A stretch of 64,000 nucleotides of DNA. Origin: Pyxicephalus adspersus. Taxonomy: Eukaryota; Chordata; Amphibia; Anura; Pyxicephalidae. This document shows, piece after piece, positions 34,330-44,334 of this stretch. The notes under the pieces were generated by a model, which made no database searches, was not told the DNA's origin, and saw only the letters and a program-made list of their open reading frames with translations. Made by a program: the position numbers and the translations under genes. Position 1 is the first letter of the stretch; each line of letters starts with the position of its first letter. Where the stretch lies: assembly GCF_032062135.1 (NCBI RefSeq), contig NC_092859.1, forward strand, positions 156,071,902 to 156,135,901, written 5' to 3'.

Positions 34330-34600
34330 AGCATAAAGTCTTCTCCAGCAAATCTGAAAGGTTCTTAATGAGGTTTAGGTCTGGACTCTGTTGGCTGATA
34401 GATGTGTAAAAATAATACTCCCTCAACCACTCTTTCTAAATTTTAGCCTGACAATGTCATCTTGGAATGTTCCCATGCCATCAGGGAAGAAAGAAAATTC
34501 ATTGATAGAAAAACCTGGTCATTCAGTATATTCAGGTGGTCAGCATTTTGGGGCTCATAAATTAAAACACTGTCTCCACAGGAACCCCAGATCATAACAC
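34330..34600 (-). pseudogene. Tc1-like transposase fragment
   Basis: The minus-strand frame reads NSVMIWGSCGDSV, then ADHLNILNDQVFLSMNFL, fitting the conserved GGSVMIWGC strand and the following YLNxLxDQVxPSMDF helix of Tc1 transposases. The plus strand then gives the complement of the HxQDDNA and EWF...P..SPDLNPIE regions in degraded form (for example GGTTTAGGTCTGGACTCTG at 34373). The part before the SVMIWG block is not present as normal coding sequence. Where it should be, the block itself is repeated about eighteen times. Non-functional. Confidence 0.75.
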
Positions 34601-35110
34601 TGTTCTCAATGGCACCCCAGACCAAAAACCTGCTCCCACAGGCACACAAGGTCATGACACTGCCCCTACAGCCACCCCAAATCATATCACTGCCCCACCA
34701 GGCACTCTAGATCATAACACCACCCCCAGAGACATCCCAGGTCATATTACTGCCCCACCGGCTCCCCAAATTATAATACTGCTTACACAATCACCCCAGA
34801 TAATAAGAATGCCCCAGAAAGAACCCAGATCATACTACTACCCCCACAGGAACCTTGAATCAAATTACTGCCAGCACAATCATCCCAAATAATAAGATTG
34901 ACACAACAGGGAACCCAGATCAAACCAATGCCCCCACAGGAACCCTGGAATTATAACACTGCTCACACAATCACCCCAGATAATAGGGCTCCCCAGATCA
35001 TTGAACTGCACCCACAGGTACAGAAGATCATAAAACAGCCCCTACAGGCACCCCAGAACATAACACAGCCCCTACAGGCACCCCAGAACATAACACAGCC
35101 CCTACGGGCT
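34551..35110. repeat. 30-bp minisatellite born from a transposase motif
   Basis: About 18 head-to-tail units of consensus GGCACCCCAGATCATAACAC followed by TGCCCCCACA, spaced 30 bp (for example unit starts at 34581, 34611, 34641, 34671, 34701, 34731). The last units, at 35037-35100, are almost identical; the middle ones have drifted to 28-30 bp. On the minus strand each unit spells a variant of the ten residues SVMIWGxxxG, the conserved Tc1 strand, so the array grew from the transposase gene itself. Confidence 0.9.
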
Positions 35111-35138
35111 TGGGGACTTTTTGGTCAGGCAGTGTATA

Positions 35139-36024
35139 TGTATATGTCTGGGTTTGGCCAAAGTCGCACTTTACTGGTCCTGTTTTAATTTTTTATTTCT
35201 GAGTCGTATACCAACCTGCTGGATCCTGTTTTTTTAACTAATAACAGCTAGAGATTAATAAGCTTCTGTTTGCAACAAGTCCATTATCCTTCACACTCAT
35301 TTACTAAATGAGGACTAGAATGATTCAGAGAGGTGCAATGTTTTGCTCAGGAAGACTTTAAGATCAGAACAAATAGAGCTTTATTATGCATAGCCATTTA
35401 GTTCCAATTATATCCCAATTATATAGCTAAATGAGTTTTGTTTCACAATTGAGTTATTAAAAGGTCCTAATTTGCTTGAGCATGGAGTGATTCCTCACCA
35501 TCACCTCGCTGATGTTCTATTTTCATGAATTGAAACTGAATTGTATTAATATTTGGCAAAATGGTTTCAGAGATAATATGCATATACTAAATTTTGAGGA
35601 TTATTCTGAGACTTGGTTTATTCTGAGTACTCAAATTATACCGTCATAAAAAATATGGGGGGGGGGGTCTGATTGTTGTATGTTGTGTCTGACTTTAAAT
35701 TAGAAATGAAAGAAAAGTGTACTCCACACTCCGCAAAGTGTACTCCTAAAGAAATGTTTTATCTCCACAGTATATGCAATACATGCATAGTTCCCCATAT
35801 CATAAGCCTTTGAAGATCCTACAAATACTTAGTGGTGTCAGCATTATATTATCTCTTGTAAAACTACTAGGATCCACCCACTCTCCCAACATAAAAAAAA
35901 AGAATATAGTAATCTACATTTCAGTCTAAACAGGCAACATTATGGTAATTTTAGGACATTTTTAGGGTTGTATAATTAGGCCTGAAGAAAAGGACAGAAG
36001 CAATAAATGAAGGGATTATATGAT
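35139..36024. other. Unassigned non-coding DNA
   Basis: No gene or repeat recognised. A run of 11 G lies at 35657-35667. Confidence 0.55.
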
Positions 36025-36390
36025 AGGGTGACGAAGGGGATTGCAGGAGTCACGGTCAGGCCAGCAGGTGGAGCCAGAAAGAGTTTGAAGCAGTGGGTGG
36101 GGTGAAAGTGGTTAGTTGGAATCTACAGGTGGAATGTGAAGGTCACCTTAAAAGGGGAGGTCACTGTAATAACCAGGAAAAGTGCCATCATAGACCTTGG
36201 CCCTTGAAGACCTTTACTGCTTTTAAAGATGAAAATATGAAAATGTTATACTTATTTTGGCATGTGGTTATAACCTTAATTTTATTCTAATAAAAGGCTG
36301 ACGTGGCCAATTTGTATCAATAGGTATGTGTGATTACTGGAAATAATGGGGGCAGTTTGGGGGTAGTTGAATAGGTACAGGAATGTGATC
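36025..36390 (+). repeat. LTR-like dispersed repeat, copy 4
   Basis: GTCACGGTCAGGCCAGCAGG, then CCTTGAAGACC, then TCTAATAAAAGGCTGACGTGG and GTATGTGTGATTACTGG. This has the same layout as the three G-rich copies (body, poly-A signal, GT-rich end) but diverges in detail; it may be a related subfamily. Confidence 0.4.
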
Positions 36391-38003
36391 CCATTTGTTC
36401 TTCCTTATTCATGGGCTTGAAGTTGCTTTTCACAGTTAGAGAAGTTTCTTGCAATTACTGTATGATGGACATCTGCTTGTGCCAAAATGGGGGGTGTAAA
36501 ACAGATCCTGTTAACTTAATATAAATTATTTGCATGTTAAGACATAGTTTAAATGTATTTTTTTTTAAACACATGGGCCTTGATTTTTAATCTTGACCAT
36601 TAATAAAAAAAAAAAATTTTCACACTATGAAAATAGCCAATTTGAGCCAATTTCACTATGAGTGAAGCCAATTAATATATAAAGCAAATATGCTCACAAC
36701 TTTATCCCTACATATTTCTCCTTTCTGCAATATCTTCATCAGGGCCATGTGCCACTACTGTACCATAAGCAGGAACTGTAATACTTATGAATACAGTCCT
36801 GGAAGAAAAAGAAAGCAAGCATTAGGAAGTGAAGAAAAGCAAGTATTACTATTTTTGCATTTGTTTCTAATCAGTGCAATAGATCAGCAAAACAGCATTA
36901 GCATGACAAATGGCTGGCAATGGCAGCACTTTTGTAGCAGGTTTCATTTATTAGCTGTGTAGGAAAACTCGCCTAGCCAGGGGTTAATACCACCAGAAAT
37001 GTGTATTCCTTTTGTTTGAAATCATTTTTCACTATTTACAGAGCTGTACACACCTGTCAATCAATGTGCTCAAATTCTGATATCACTGCTGTCAGCAACG
37101 ATACACTGTAACCATGATGAGACGAGCAAATAATGAAAGTCCACTGTACTCCTTCCTTGAGAATTGTCATCATCCTTCCTAGAGGTCCCCTTGCTGTCTT
37201 GTTCTTTTTTTCTTTACCTCTATGTTTATGTATTTCTAGGTGCCATTAAAACTGAACAATAGTAAAAAACAAAACAACAAAACTTACTTTAATAAGCTCT
37301 CCGTATCCCCATGATCCTAGTCCAGTTGGTCCTGTGCAGTCCCCAAGGCACAAACTGGACAAGGGGCACCAACATCTTCTGGGTTTTTCCTTACGCCATC
37401 AGCACCACGCAGGTTCTAGAAAAGTTAAAAAAAATGTGGCTCACATGCATGCATTAGATTTACCCTTCTTCTTTTTTACATTAGAGGAAAGCCATGGCTT
37501 TTTGGGATTTGTGATGCATGTATCCCAGGAGGCTACAGGTTTGCCATAGCCAGAGCCGTAATTTAGAAGGGGGGGGGGGGTCTTTCCAAAAAATTCAACT
37601 AAAAAAATAGGTAAATTAAAAAACTTTTCTTCTTTATTTAAAAGTTTCAGCTATTTATATAAAGTAAACAATGTGGTGATGGGTCTTCATCAAGTATTAT
37701 GTTTTCTTTATAAATGCTACAAAGAATGTAACCTCGTAATGATGTGGGAGTATTCTCTGAAGTGTCCACCTGTGACCCCTGGATGGCTTGATGTTGGCAC
37801 AGGTGCAGGTTTTTGATGTCCCGGGCACACAGAACAGTTTGAATGATGTTAGGCATCATTTATCTGAAAAGAGGACTGGCATTGCATCCCATAGTCACAA
37901 GTAATAAAAAAGCAATCTGAATTTATTTAAAAATGCTCCTGGGCTTTACATTGTGCATAGTCCCTTCTTCTGTATACCTTTAAAAAGCCTTGGTAGGGAT
38001 GAA
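36391..38003. other. Unassigned non-coding DNA
   Basis: No gene recognised. Contains T- and A-runs at about 36558-36617 and a run of 12 G at 37569-37580. Confidence 0.55.
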
Positions 38004-38226
38004 GGGCCTGATTTATTAAAGCCCTCCAAGGCAGGAGAGAATACACTTTCATCAGTGAAGCTGGGTGATCCACCAAACCTGGAATGGATCTGGTTCAGGA
38101 TTGAAAACATTTGCTAACAAATAGTAAATTATTTTAGGAAATCTATTCTAGGTTTTCTTGATCACCCTGCTTCACTGATGAAAGTGTATCCTTTCCAGCC
38201 TTGGGGAGTTTTATTAAATAAGTCGA
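38004..38226. mobile_element. Foldback MITE (CCTGATTTATTAAAGC family)
   Basis: Starts GGGCCTGATTTATTAAAGCC and ends GGGGAGTTTTATTAAATAAG. Inner arms CTTTCATCAGTGAAGCTGGG and CCTGCTTCACTGATGAAAG pair. Clear sister of 25610-25835. Confidence 0.85.
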
Positions 38227-38702
38227 ACGTGTAAGCTCATTTGGGCTCTTTTCATCTTGTAACAGCCTGAAGACCATATAGCCTGGTGGTAACACAGCAT
38301 GCATGGAAATCACCAGAAACCAGATATTTTTTTGTTTTGTTTTATTTTAAATGAAAGTTAAAAAATATTTGCATTTACAATATCAATTCACTTCCAATCT
38401 CCCAGTTACAAAAGAAAGTGGTGGAGTAAATATAGAAAATCATATAGACAATGGTATCATTGTGTACCAATATTAAAGCATCAAACTTAGACTCCAGGCC
38501 CTGGTCCAGTGCCCCTTCTCCTATGGAGCCCCCTCATTCCCTAGACACTAACTCACATTAATCCTTGCTTATTTTATATTAACATAATCTCATTAGGCCA
38601 GTTATATGATGAGTGGGGTCTTCCTTCTCTTTCCTAGCAGTAGTGAGTGATACAGAACCACATTGATGACAGCACTCCTGTTTGGACCATTACTGACATA
38701 TT
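38227..38702. other. Unassigned DNA between two MITEs
   Basis: No gene or repeat recognised. Confidence 0.55.
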
Positions 38703-38903
38703 GGGCCAGATTTATTAAAGCTTTGCAAGATTAGAGAAGTTAGACTATCATAGGGGAACCCTGGTGATCCAGCAAACCTTGAATACATTTCATAAAAATA
38801 ATTTTCTATTAGTTGGTGAATGTTTTAGATTCTGGAGCACATCCTTTGGTGTATTACAAAGTTTCGCTCATGATAGTTTATCTTCCCAAGTCTTGGGGAG
38901 CTT
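38703..38903. mobile_element. Foldback MITE, diverged subfamily
   Basis: Starts GGGCCAGATTTATTAAAGCT and ends AAGTCTTGGGGAGCTTCA. Arms contain AGACTATCATAGGGGAACCC and CATGATAGTTTATCTTC. This version is closest to 16771-16942. Confidence 0.75.
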
Positions 38904-40027
38904 CACCCCAGTGTCTGCAAATAATTAATTTCAATTTGGAAATATTGGTTGGAACAGTGGTGGTGAGGAAAAAAAAGTATTGCAACTAGTGCTGCATTTT
39001 TAGGCTGCCAGGGGGCCACATGGAAAAATATGGAAAGCTAACCTTAATCCACAAAAGCTAATTTCTATTTTAGTGTTTTTAGTTTTTGGATAAAGCTGAA
39101 CTTTCAATCACTTTTGACTTTGCTCTAGTTACTGAAATGCAACAGATCTAAAATTCTTTATTTTTTGTAAACAAATAAAGGGTTTTATCAGTAGGGTGCC
39201 AGCTCAGACCATGACAAAGTTTGTCATGTTTCTGGTTTTTGGTATTCCTTTTGCTGTTACTCAAAACTTGCACATACAATCTACTGAATAATTCCACTGG
39301 ATCCTAAAGTAGAGAATATTGTAGCTGATAAAATATTCATATTCTTACTGGTAGGCGAATACTAGTAGAAGCTAGGTTTATAACTCCTCACTAAATATTA
39401 TATTACATACATTAAATAGCTTTTAAAGCTGAGCTCATAGCTATATATATATTTAAATGCATGCAGGCACATACCTTGCAGGGAAGACTGGAAAGATGGG
39501 GATGGCCTTTTCTACTCCCAGTACCCATGATAGAGCTGACAAATGGCATAGGGCACAGGGTGGCATAAGTGCCTGCTATGTTGCTGAATATAGAAGATGG
39601 AACGAAAGTTCTTGGTGTTAAATTGTCACATGCAGATCTCAGGATCAGTAGGAAAACAAAGCAGTATTCAGTCACAAGCAATGTACAAGCTGTGCAGTGA
39701 CAGTGAGATAAAAGCAGGAGGAGGTCAGGGTGCAAGCTGGGTCAAATATGGGTTAGGTGGTTCAGGTAAAGATGGAGAAGTTATATAGTTGGGGTTCGGG
39801 CTAGGGTCAGTATTGATCAGATGGATCAGGTAACAAGGAGAAAGCAGGAGCATAGTGGAGGTTCAAACAAAGATCAGTAACAAGAGAAACCAAACTCAAA
39901 GGTAAAGATTTAGTATGGTATAGAGAACATTATGAAAGAACCAATTTTCCTCTTGTCCTAAATACCTCTTGAAAAATAGCAGTGTACTAGCTGACATGTA
40001 ACAATGTCTAGGTACTCCTTTACCTAC
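38904..40027. other. Unassigned DNA, partly dispersed-repeat-like
   Basis: From about 39420 to 39960 phrases such as GGAGGAGGTCAGGGTGC and GATCAGTAACAAGAG resemble the unclassified AGGTCAGG-type repeats elsewhere in the window. No gene. Open frames at 39412-39788 on both strands have no domain. Confidence 0.45.
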
Positions 40028-40806
40028 ATCCTAAAAGCTGTATATATGCATTGTGAGATCCAAGACACTTCTGCCTTGTATTGCTTTAATTAAATGACTT
40101 ATAGTGAGATTTGGTGATTTCACTATTGTGCTGCTCATTGTTCTCCTTGCTGGAGGGTCTGACATGAGGAAGCAAAGCTCTGCTTCTAAAAAGATGATCA
40201 TTTCCATAAAGGGGTATAGTATCAGAGCAATAGTGCAGATCAAGGCATGGTAAGTCAGTAACAGGAACATATCAGTAGCAGGAAGACCCAATTGGGAAGA
40301 CAAGTTGATCACTGTTCTCCTTGCTGGAGGGTCTGACATGAGGAAGCAAAGCCCCGAATCCAAAGAGCTGGGCATCTCCGTACAGGGGAACAGTGCAGAT
40401 CAAGGCATGGTAAGTCAGTAACAGGAGCATATCAGTAGCAGGAAGACAAATTTTCTTCTTCCAAACAGGAAGATAAATTGATCACTGTTCACCTTGCTGG
40501 AGGGTCTAACATGAGGAAGCAAAGCTCTGCTTCTAAAGAGATGATCACTTCCATAAAGGGGTATAGTAGCAGAGCAATAGTGCAGATCAAGGCATGGTAA
40601 GTCAGTAACAGGAACATATCAGTACCAGGAAGACCCAATCAGGAAGACCAGATGGTCACTGTTCCCCTTGCTGGAGGGTCTGACATAGAGAAGCAAAGCT
40701 CCACTTCCAAAGGCCTGGGCATCTCCGTACAGAGGAACAGTGCAGATCAAGGCATGCTAAGTCAGTAACAGGAACATTTCAGCTGTAGGAAGACCCAATC
40801 AGGAAA
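40028..40806. repeat. Tandem array of ~174-bp units in A-B-A-B order
   Basis: The landmark TTCTCCTTGCTGGAGGGTCT or a close variant begins at 40141, 40315, 40488 and 40662, giving periods of 174, 173 and 174 bp. Units 1 and 3 share AAGATGATCA(T/C)TTCCATAAAG and CAGAGCAATAG. Units 2 and 4 instead share CTGGGCATCTCCGTACAG. All four share GTGCAGATCAAGGCATG(G/C)TAAG. The sequence before the first landmark (40028-40140) matches the single dispersed copy at 25855, so it is the left end of the source repeat. The last unit is cut at about 40806. Confidence 0.92.
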
Positions 40807-40891
40807 ATACCAGAAGCAACAATAATGAGTACTCCTATATCTGGTGGGGAGCACAGCTTTTCCATAGTTCAGTTCCTTTTATTAGTGAGCT

Positions 40892-40893
<2 letters not shown>

Positions 40894-40929
<36 letters not shown>
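40894..40929. repeat. (TA)n microsatellite
   Basis: Eighteen TA steps followed, after a single G interruption, by four more. Confidence 0.95.
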
Positions 40930-40931
<2 letters not shown>

Positions 40932-41659
40932 TATATATGGTATAACTTTTCAATTTTTGCATATACATTTGAATAATGGTAGTTATGCATGAATGTATTT
41001 ATTTACCTAGCACACAACAAAATCATTGTTTTTTACCTGTGAACGTTTCCATAACATTATTTTTTATATATATGAAACATATAACCTGGAAGCCTTCTAC
41101 TTATGCATTCAGCCTGAGCTAATCTCCCTTTCCAATTTTTTTTTCCGTCAGAATTTCCCAAAATGAATCGCCTTACATGCATCTAAACATTGACCTTTTT
41201 ATTGCTACAAACTGGCAAGTATCTTTCCACTGAGGATTTCGGAGCCTATCTGAGGTTTTAGAAGTTCTCTAAAAATAAATTACATTTGCCACAGCGTTTT
41301 GTCTTACAGCTGCTGCCTCTGGCACTGGGATGAACCTTGTGCTTATACAACCTAAGCGCAGCCATCATTATTGGTTCTGGTCCAGCTCTGACATCTCTCG
41401 CCAGGAAACACTATAAGCTTTCTCATTTTCTAAATTTGTTAGGATTTTGTTTCATATTTTGTCCAAATTGGTTGCACATAATACCAAGAAACACCTTTTC
41501 TTCCAATTATTCTATTTCTTTGCAAGGTATTTAAACTCATTCACTGTAATCAACCCAAAAAACTAAACATTTAGTGAATTTAGACATTACCTTGATTTTC
41601 AGTTTTTACTACTAAGTAGTTTTACCTTTATGTAAACCTGGTTTTAGGCTGATTATAAT
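40930..41659. other. Unassigned non-coding DNA
   Basis: No gene or repeat recognised upstream of the LINE relic. Confidence 0.55.
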
Positions 41660-42075
41660 GCGGATAGTGCGGACATCTCTATCTGTCCACCCGTGACTTG
41701 TCTCTCTCAGTCCTGGATAAGGCTCTCCTAATGGTTGGCCGACAGGTTTATAAAAACTCAACTTGGATAAAACCGAACTCATCATCTTCCCCCCTCAAAT
41801 TCCAAATCTCCCCCTGACATATTTATATCTGGCAATAACACTGTTATTCGTCCCTCCCCTCAGGCATGTTGTCTTGGGGTCACATTTGATTCTGCCCTTT
41901 CATTTACCCCCCATATTTTCACCTATACAACATCTCCAAAATCGGCCCCTACCTGTCCACTGAGACCACCAAACTCCTTGTACACGCTCTTATCATCTCT
42001 CGTCTGGACTACTGTAACCTCCTCCTCTCTGGTATTCCACCAACCCGACTCTCTTATCTAAAATCTATTATAAAT
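41660..42075 (+). pseudogene. LINE reverse transcriptase, C-terminal fragment (CR1/L2-like)
   Basis: Tail of the reverse transcriptase of a non-LTR retrotransposon, the enzyme that copies element RNA into DNA at a nicked site. In order, with frame changes: WLADRFIK and LNLDKTELIIFP (about 41728-41792), [14 protein letters not shown] (about 41876-41918), then [20 protein letters not shown] and [20 protein letters not shown] (about 41933-42054). The motifs LxxxKTE, LGVxxDSxLSFxxHI and SRLDYCNxLLxGxP belong to the thumb and connection region of CR1/L2-clade LINEs. The catalytic YADD region and endonuclease are absent, as expected for a 5'-truncated copy. At least two frameshifts. No 3' tail repeat is recognised after 42080. 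Confidence 0.88.
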
Positions 42076-43571
42076 CTATTATAAATCATTATAATGAAAG
42101 GAGAGGCCCGTACAGGACTCCTAACCAGAGATCCAGTTTTAGAGCAAGGCTTCAGTTCAGCCTTGCTTCTCTAGTAAATCAGGGTCCCAATAGCTAATAA
42201 AGCCAGAATCAGGAAGACAGCTTTGACATTTACAAAGGTATCCAACAGAAGTGACAATCCTGAGAAAAAAAAAAACCTTTTTTAGGTGTACTACAAAAAG
42301 CCAACACATTTTGTGGTGAGAAAAATCACACTTCGGGGCATTATAAATGGTCATGCCATGGATTCCAGTCCTGTAGATTGCTCCTGGCTACTTCACATGC
42401 TACTTAGTTGCATTAGAATAACCAACCCTAATGCCCTGAAGAAGGAGAATTCTGGGGAAACCAAATCATCAAATCTAAAAAAAAAAACCTTCTATTATCT
42501 TCCTTTATAGTTGCAATTACCTAGAAGACGTTTCAATGGACCCCTGTGCATCTGGGCTGCCAAGATAACTGTGTTGTTGTGATAATATATACAAATATCT
42601 CACTTTACATAGTTACTTTAAACTTGCTTTGACAATAGGCTATGGTAGGTTATGGAAGAGCAAAGTCAGTAATAGCTCAGGGCTACCACCTTCTCAAGGT
42701 GGTAGCCAACTGACAGAATAACAGGGGTAAAAGTAGCTAGAATGCTGTGTACTTGGGACATCCACTTTATTTTTGCTTTGGGCCCCCTTTTAACCTAAAC
42801 CACCCCTGTTTCAAATCCCCATTTTACTCCCTTCTTCTTTCCACTTTACAAATGTTGTAAAACAATTGAAAATGGAGCATGTTGTAGATTACTTAATATT
42901 GCTACAGGTTTCAGTAAGGGAAGAAAGGGGGACAAGGGCCATCATTCAAAATGATTTGACAATGTTCTTACTGTACATTAATGTGCAGTAAAAAAAATAA
43001 AAGTTTCAAAATGTTGAAATAAATGTCAAAACTAAACTGATGGCAGAGTTGACATTTAAGCAAATGTTCTAGTAGTAAAAACAAATGGAGTTTTAAAGAT
43101 ATTCCTGGGCTTTATATTTGACATACTCAATAAACCAAAAGGAAAATTTACCAAAGTGAACTCAAGTGCTTTAACAGTGAAGAAGTTTCCCTGCATAAAA
43201 CGGGGTCAGCTAAGCAAACTACAAATTGAGAATGATTTTTCACTGAAAGTGAACACTGAAATTGTTTAGTTTGATCACCCACATACTGTAAACCATGGTG
43301 CAGTTACATAATGATGTAAATGTATTTTATTAGTAATAATAATAATTAGTAAACCAGAGGTAAATGATTAATTGTAATTGTTAATGAGGGGGGTTATAAC
43401 CTCACATGCACCAAGTTCAAACTTTCAAGGCAGGTTTGATTCTGATTTTTTTTTCTTTTGTTACAATAATATTAAATCTGCATATTTTTATTAGTTATTA
43501 TGTTTTGTATGAGTTGACTCCAGCTCGGTGTTCTAGAGATTCGTTCCTTTGTATTATCTGGTTCTCTCTCT
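42076..43571. other. Unassigned non-coding DNA
   Basis: No gene recognised. A short perfect hairpin GGCTACCACCTT / AAGGTGGTAGCC lies near 42682-42708. A-runs occur near 42268 and 42480. Confidence 0.55.
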
Positions 43572-44334
43572 TAAATGTAACAAAGAGGAACAAAGAGGGT
43601 TTTTTTGGCAATGTGAAGTGTATTCAATAATATATTTCAAACAAATACATTATAATTTTTCTAAATAGGCAGAAAAAATAGTATAGGACCTTTCTTTTGG
43701 GAATTTGGTCCAGTTTATTCTCAATATTAACAGAACTAGACTTTTATCACCTACTGCTCAATGTTTTCTTATTATTATCCAAAAATAACAGAACTGCTCC
43801 GACGCACACAAATGATGGAGTTGTCCATTAGTGCCCGCAGCTTAATTACCTGACCCGTTTCGCCCTCATTGGGGTTCCTCAGGGGTAGCTGTGCGCTTTA
43901 GTACATACAGTATGATTCCAGGTAGAAATGTTGTAAAGTAGGTGAACACTGTTAGGTAGAGATTCAGTGCCTTAGTTGCTATATATCATACTGTATGTAC
44001 AAAAGCACACAGCTACCCCTGAGGAAGCCCAACGAGGGGGAAAAACATTGGGTAATTAAGCTGAAGGCACTAATTGACAACTCCATCGTTTGTGTGCGTC
44101 GGCGATGAGCTATTTCGCTATTTTCGGATATCAATAAGAAAACTTTGTGCAGTAGGTGATAAATGTCTAGTCCTGTTAATATTGAGAATCAACTGGACCA
44201 AAGTCCCAAAAGAAAGGTCCTATACTATTTATTCTGCCTATTCAGCGGAATATTATTGTATTTGTTTGAAATATATTGTTGAATACACTTTGCATTGCCA
44301 AAAAAACCCTCTTTGTTCCTCTTTGTTCCATTTA
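43572..44334. mobile_element. Foldback element with ~345-bp arms and 68-bp loop
   Basis: The left arm (43572-43916) and right arm (43985-44334) are reverse complements with modest divergence. The outer ends are TAAATGTAACAAAGAGGAAC and GTTCCTCTTTGTTCCATTTA; the inner ends are CATACAGTATGAT and ATCATACTGTATG. Near the loop each arm carries a CGTTTCGCCCTC...CCTCAGGGGTAGCTG motif. No coding sequence; the open frames on both strands mirror each other. The transposon class is unknown. No target duplication is evident. Confidence 0.88.

Larger units (their letters stand above)
34285..35138 (-). mobile_element. Tc1-like transposon partly replaced by a minisatellite
   Basis: Left part CCAAACAAAAGTCACACATT and right end GGACTTTTTGGTCAGGCAGT, then GTATA, are the terminal regions of a frog/fish Tc1 family whose ends read ACTGCCTGGCCAAAAAAGTC. 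Between them are a short minus-strand transposase relic (34330-34560) and a 30-bp tandem array (34551-35110). The N-terminal half of the transposase gene is absent. The element is about 850 bp against about 1.6 kb for complete relatives, so it is both deleted and internally expanded. Confidence 0.8.

Noticed and set aside
40894..40940. Long TA tract as a possible origin or regulatory element.
   Set aside because: Plain microsatellite; nothing around it supports a function.
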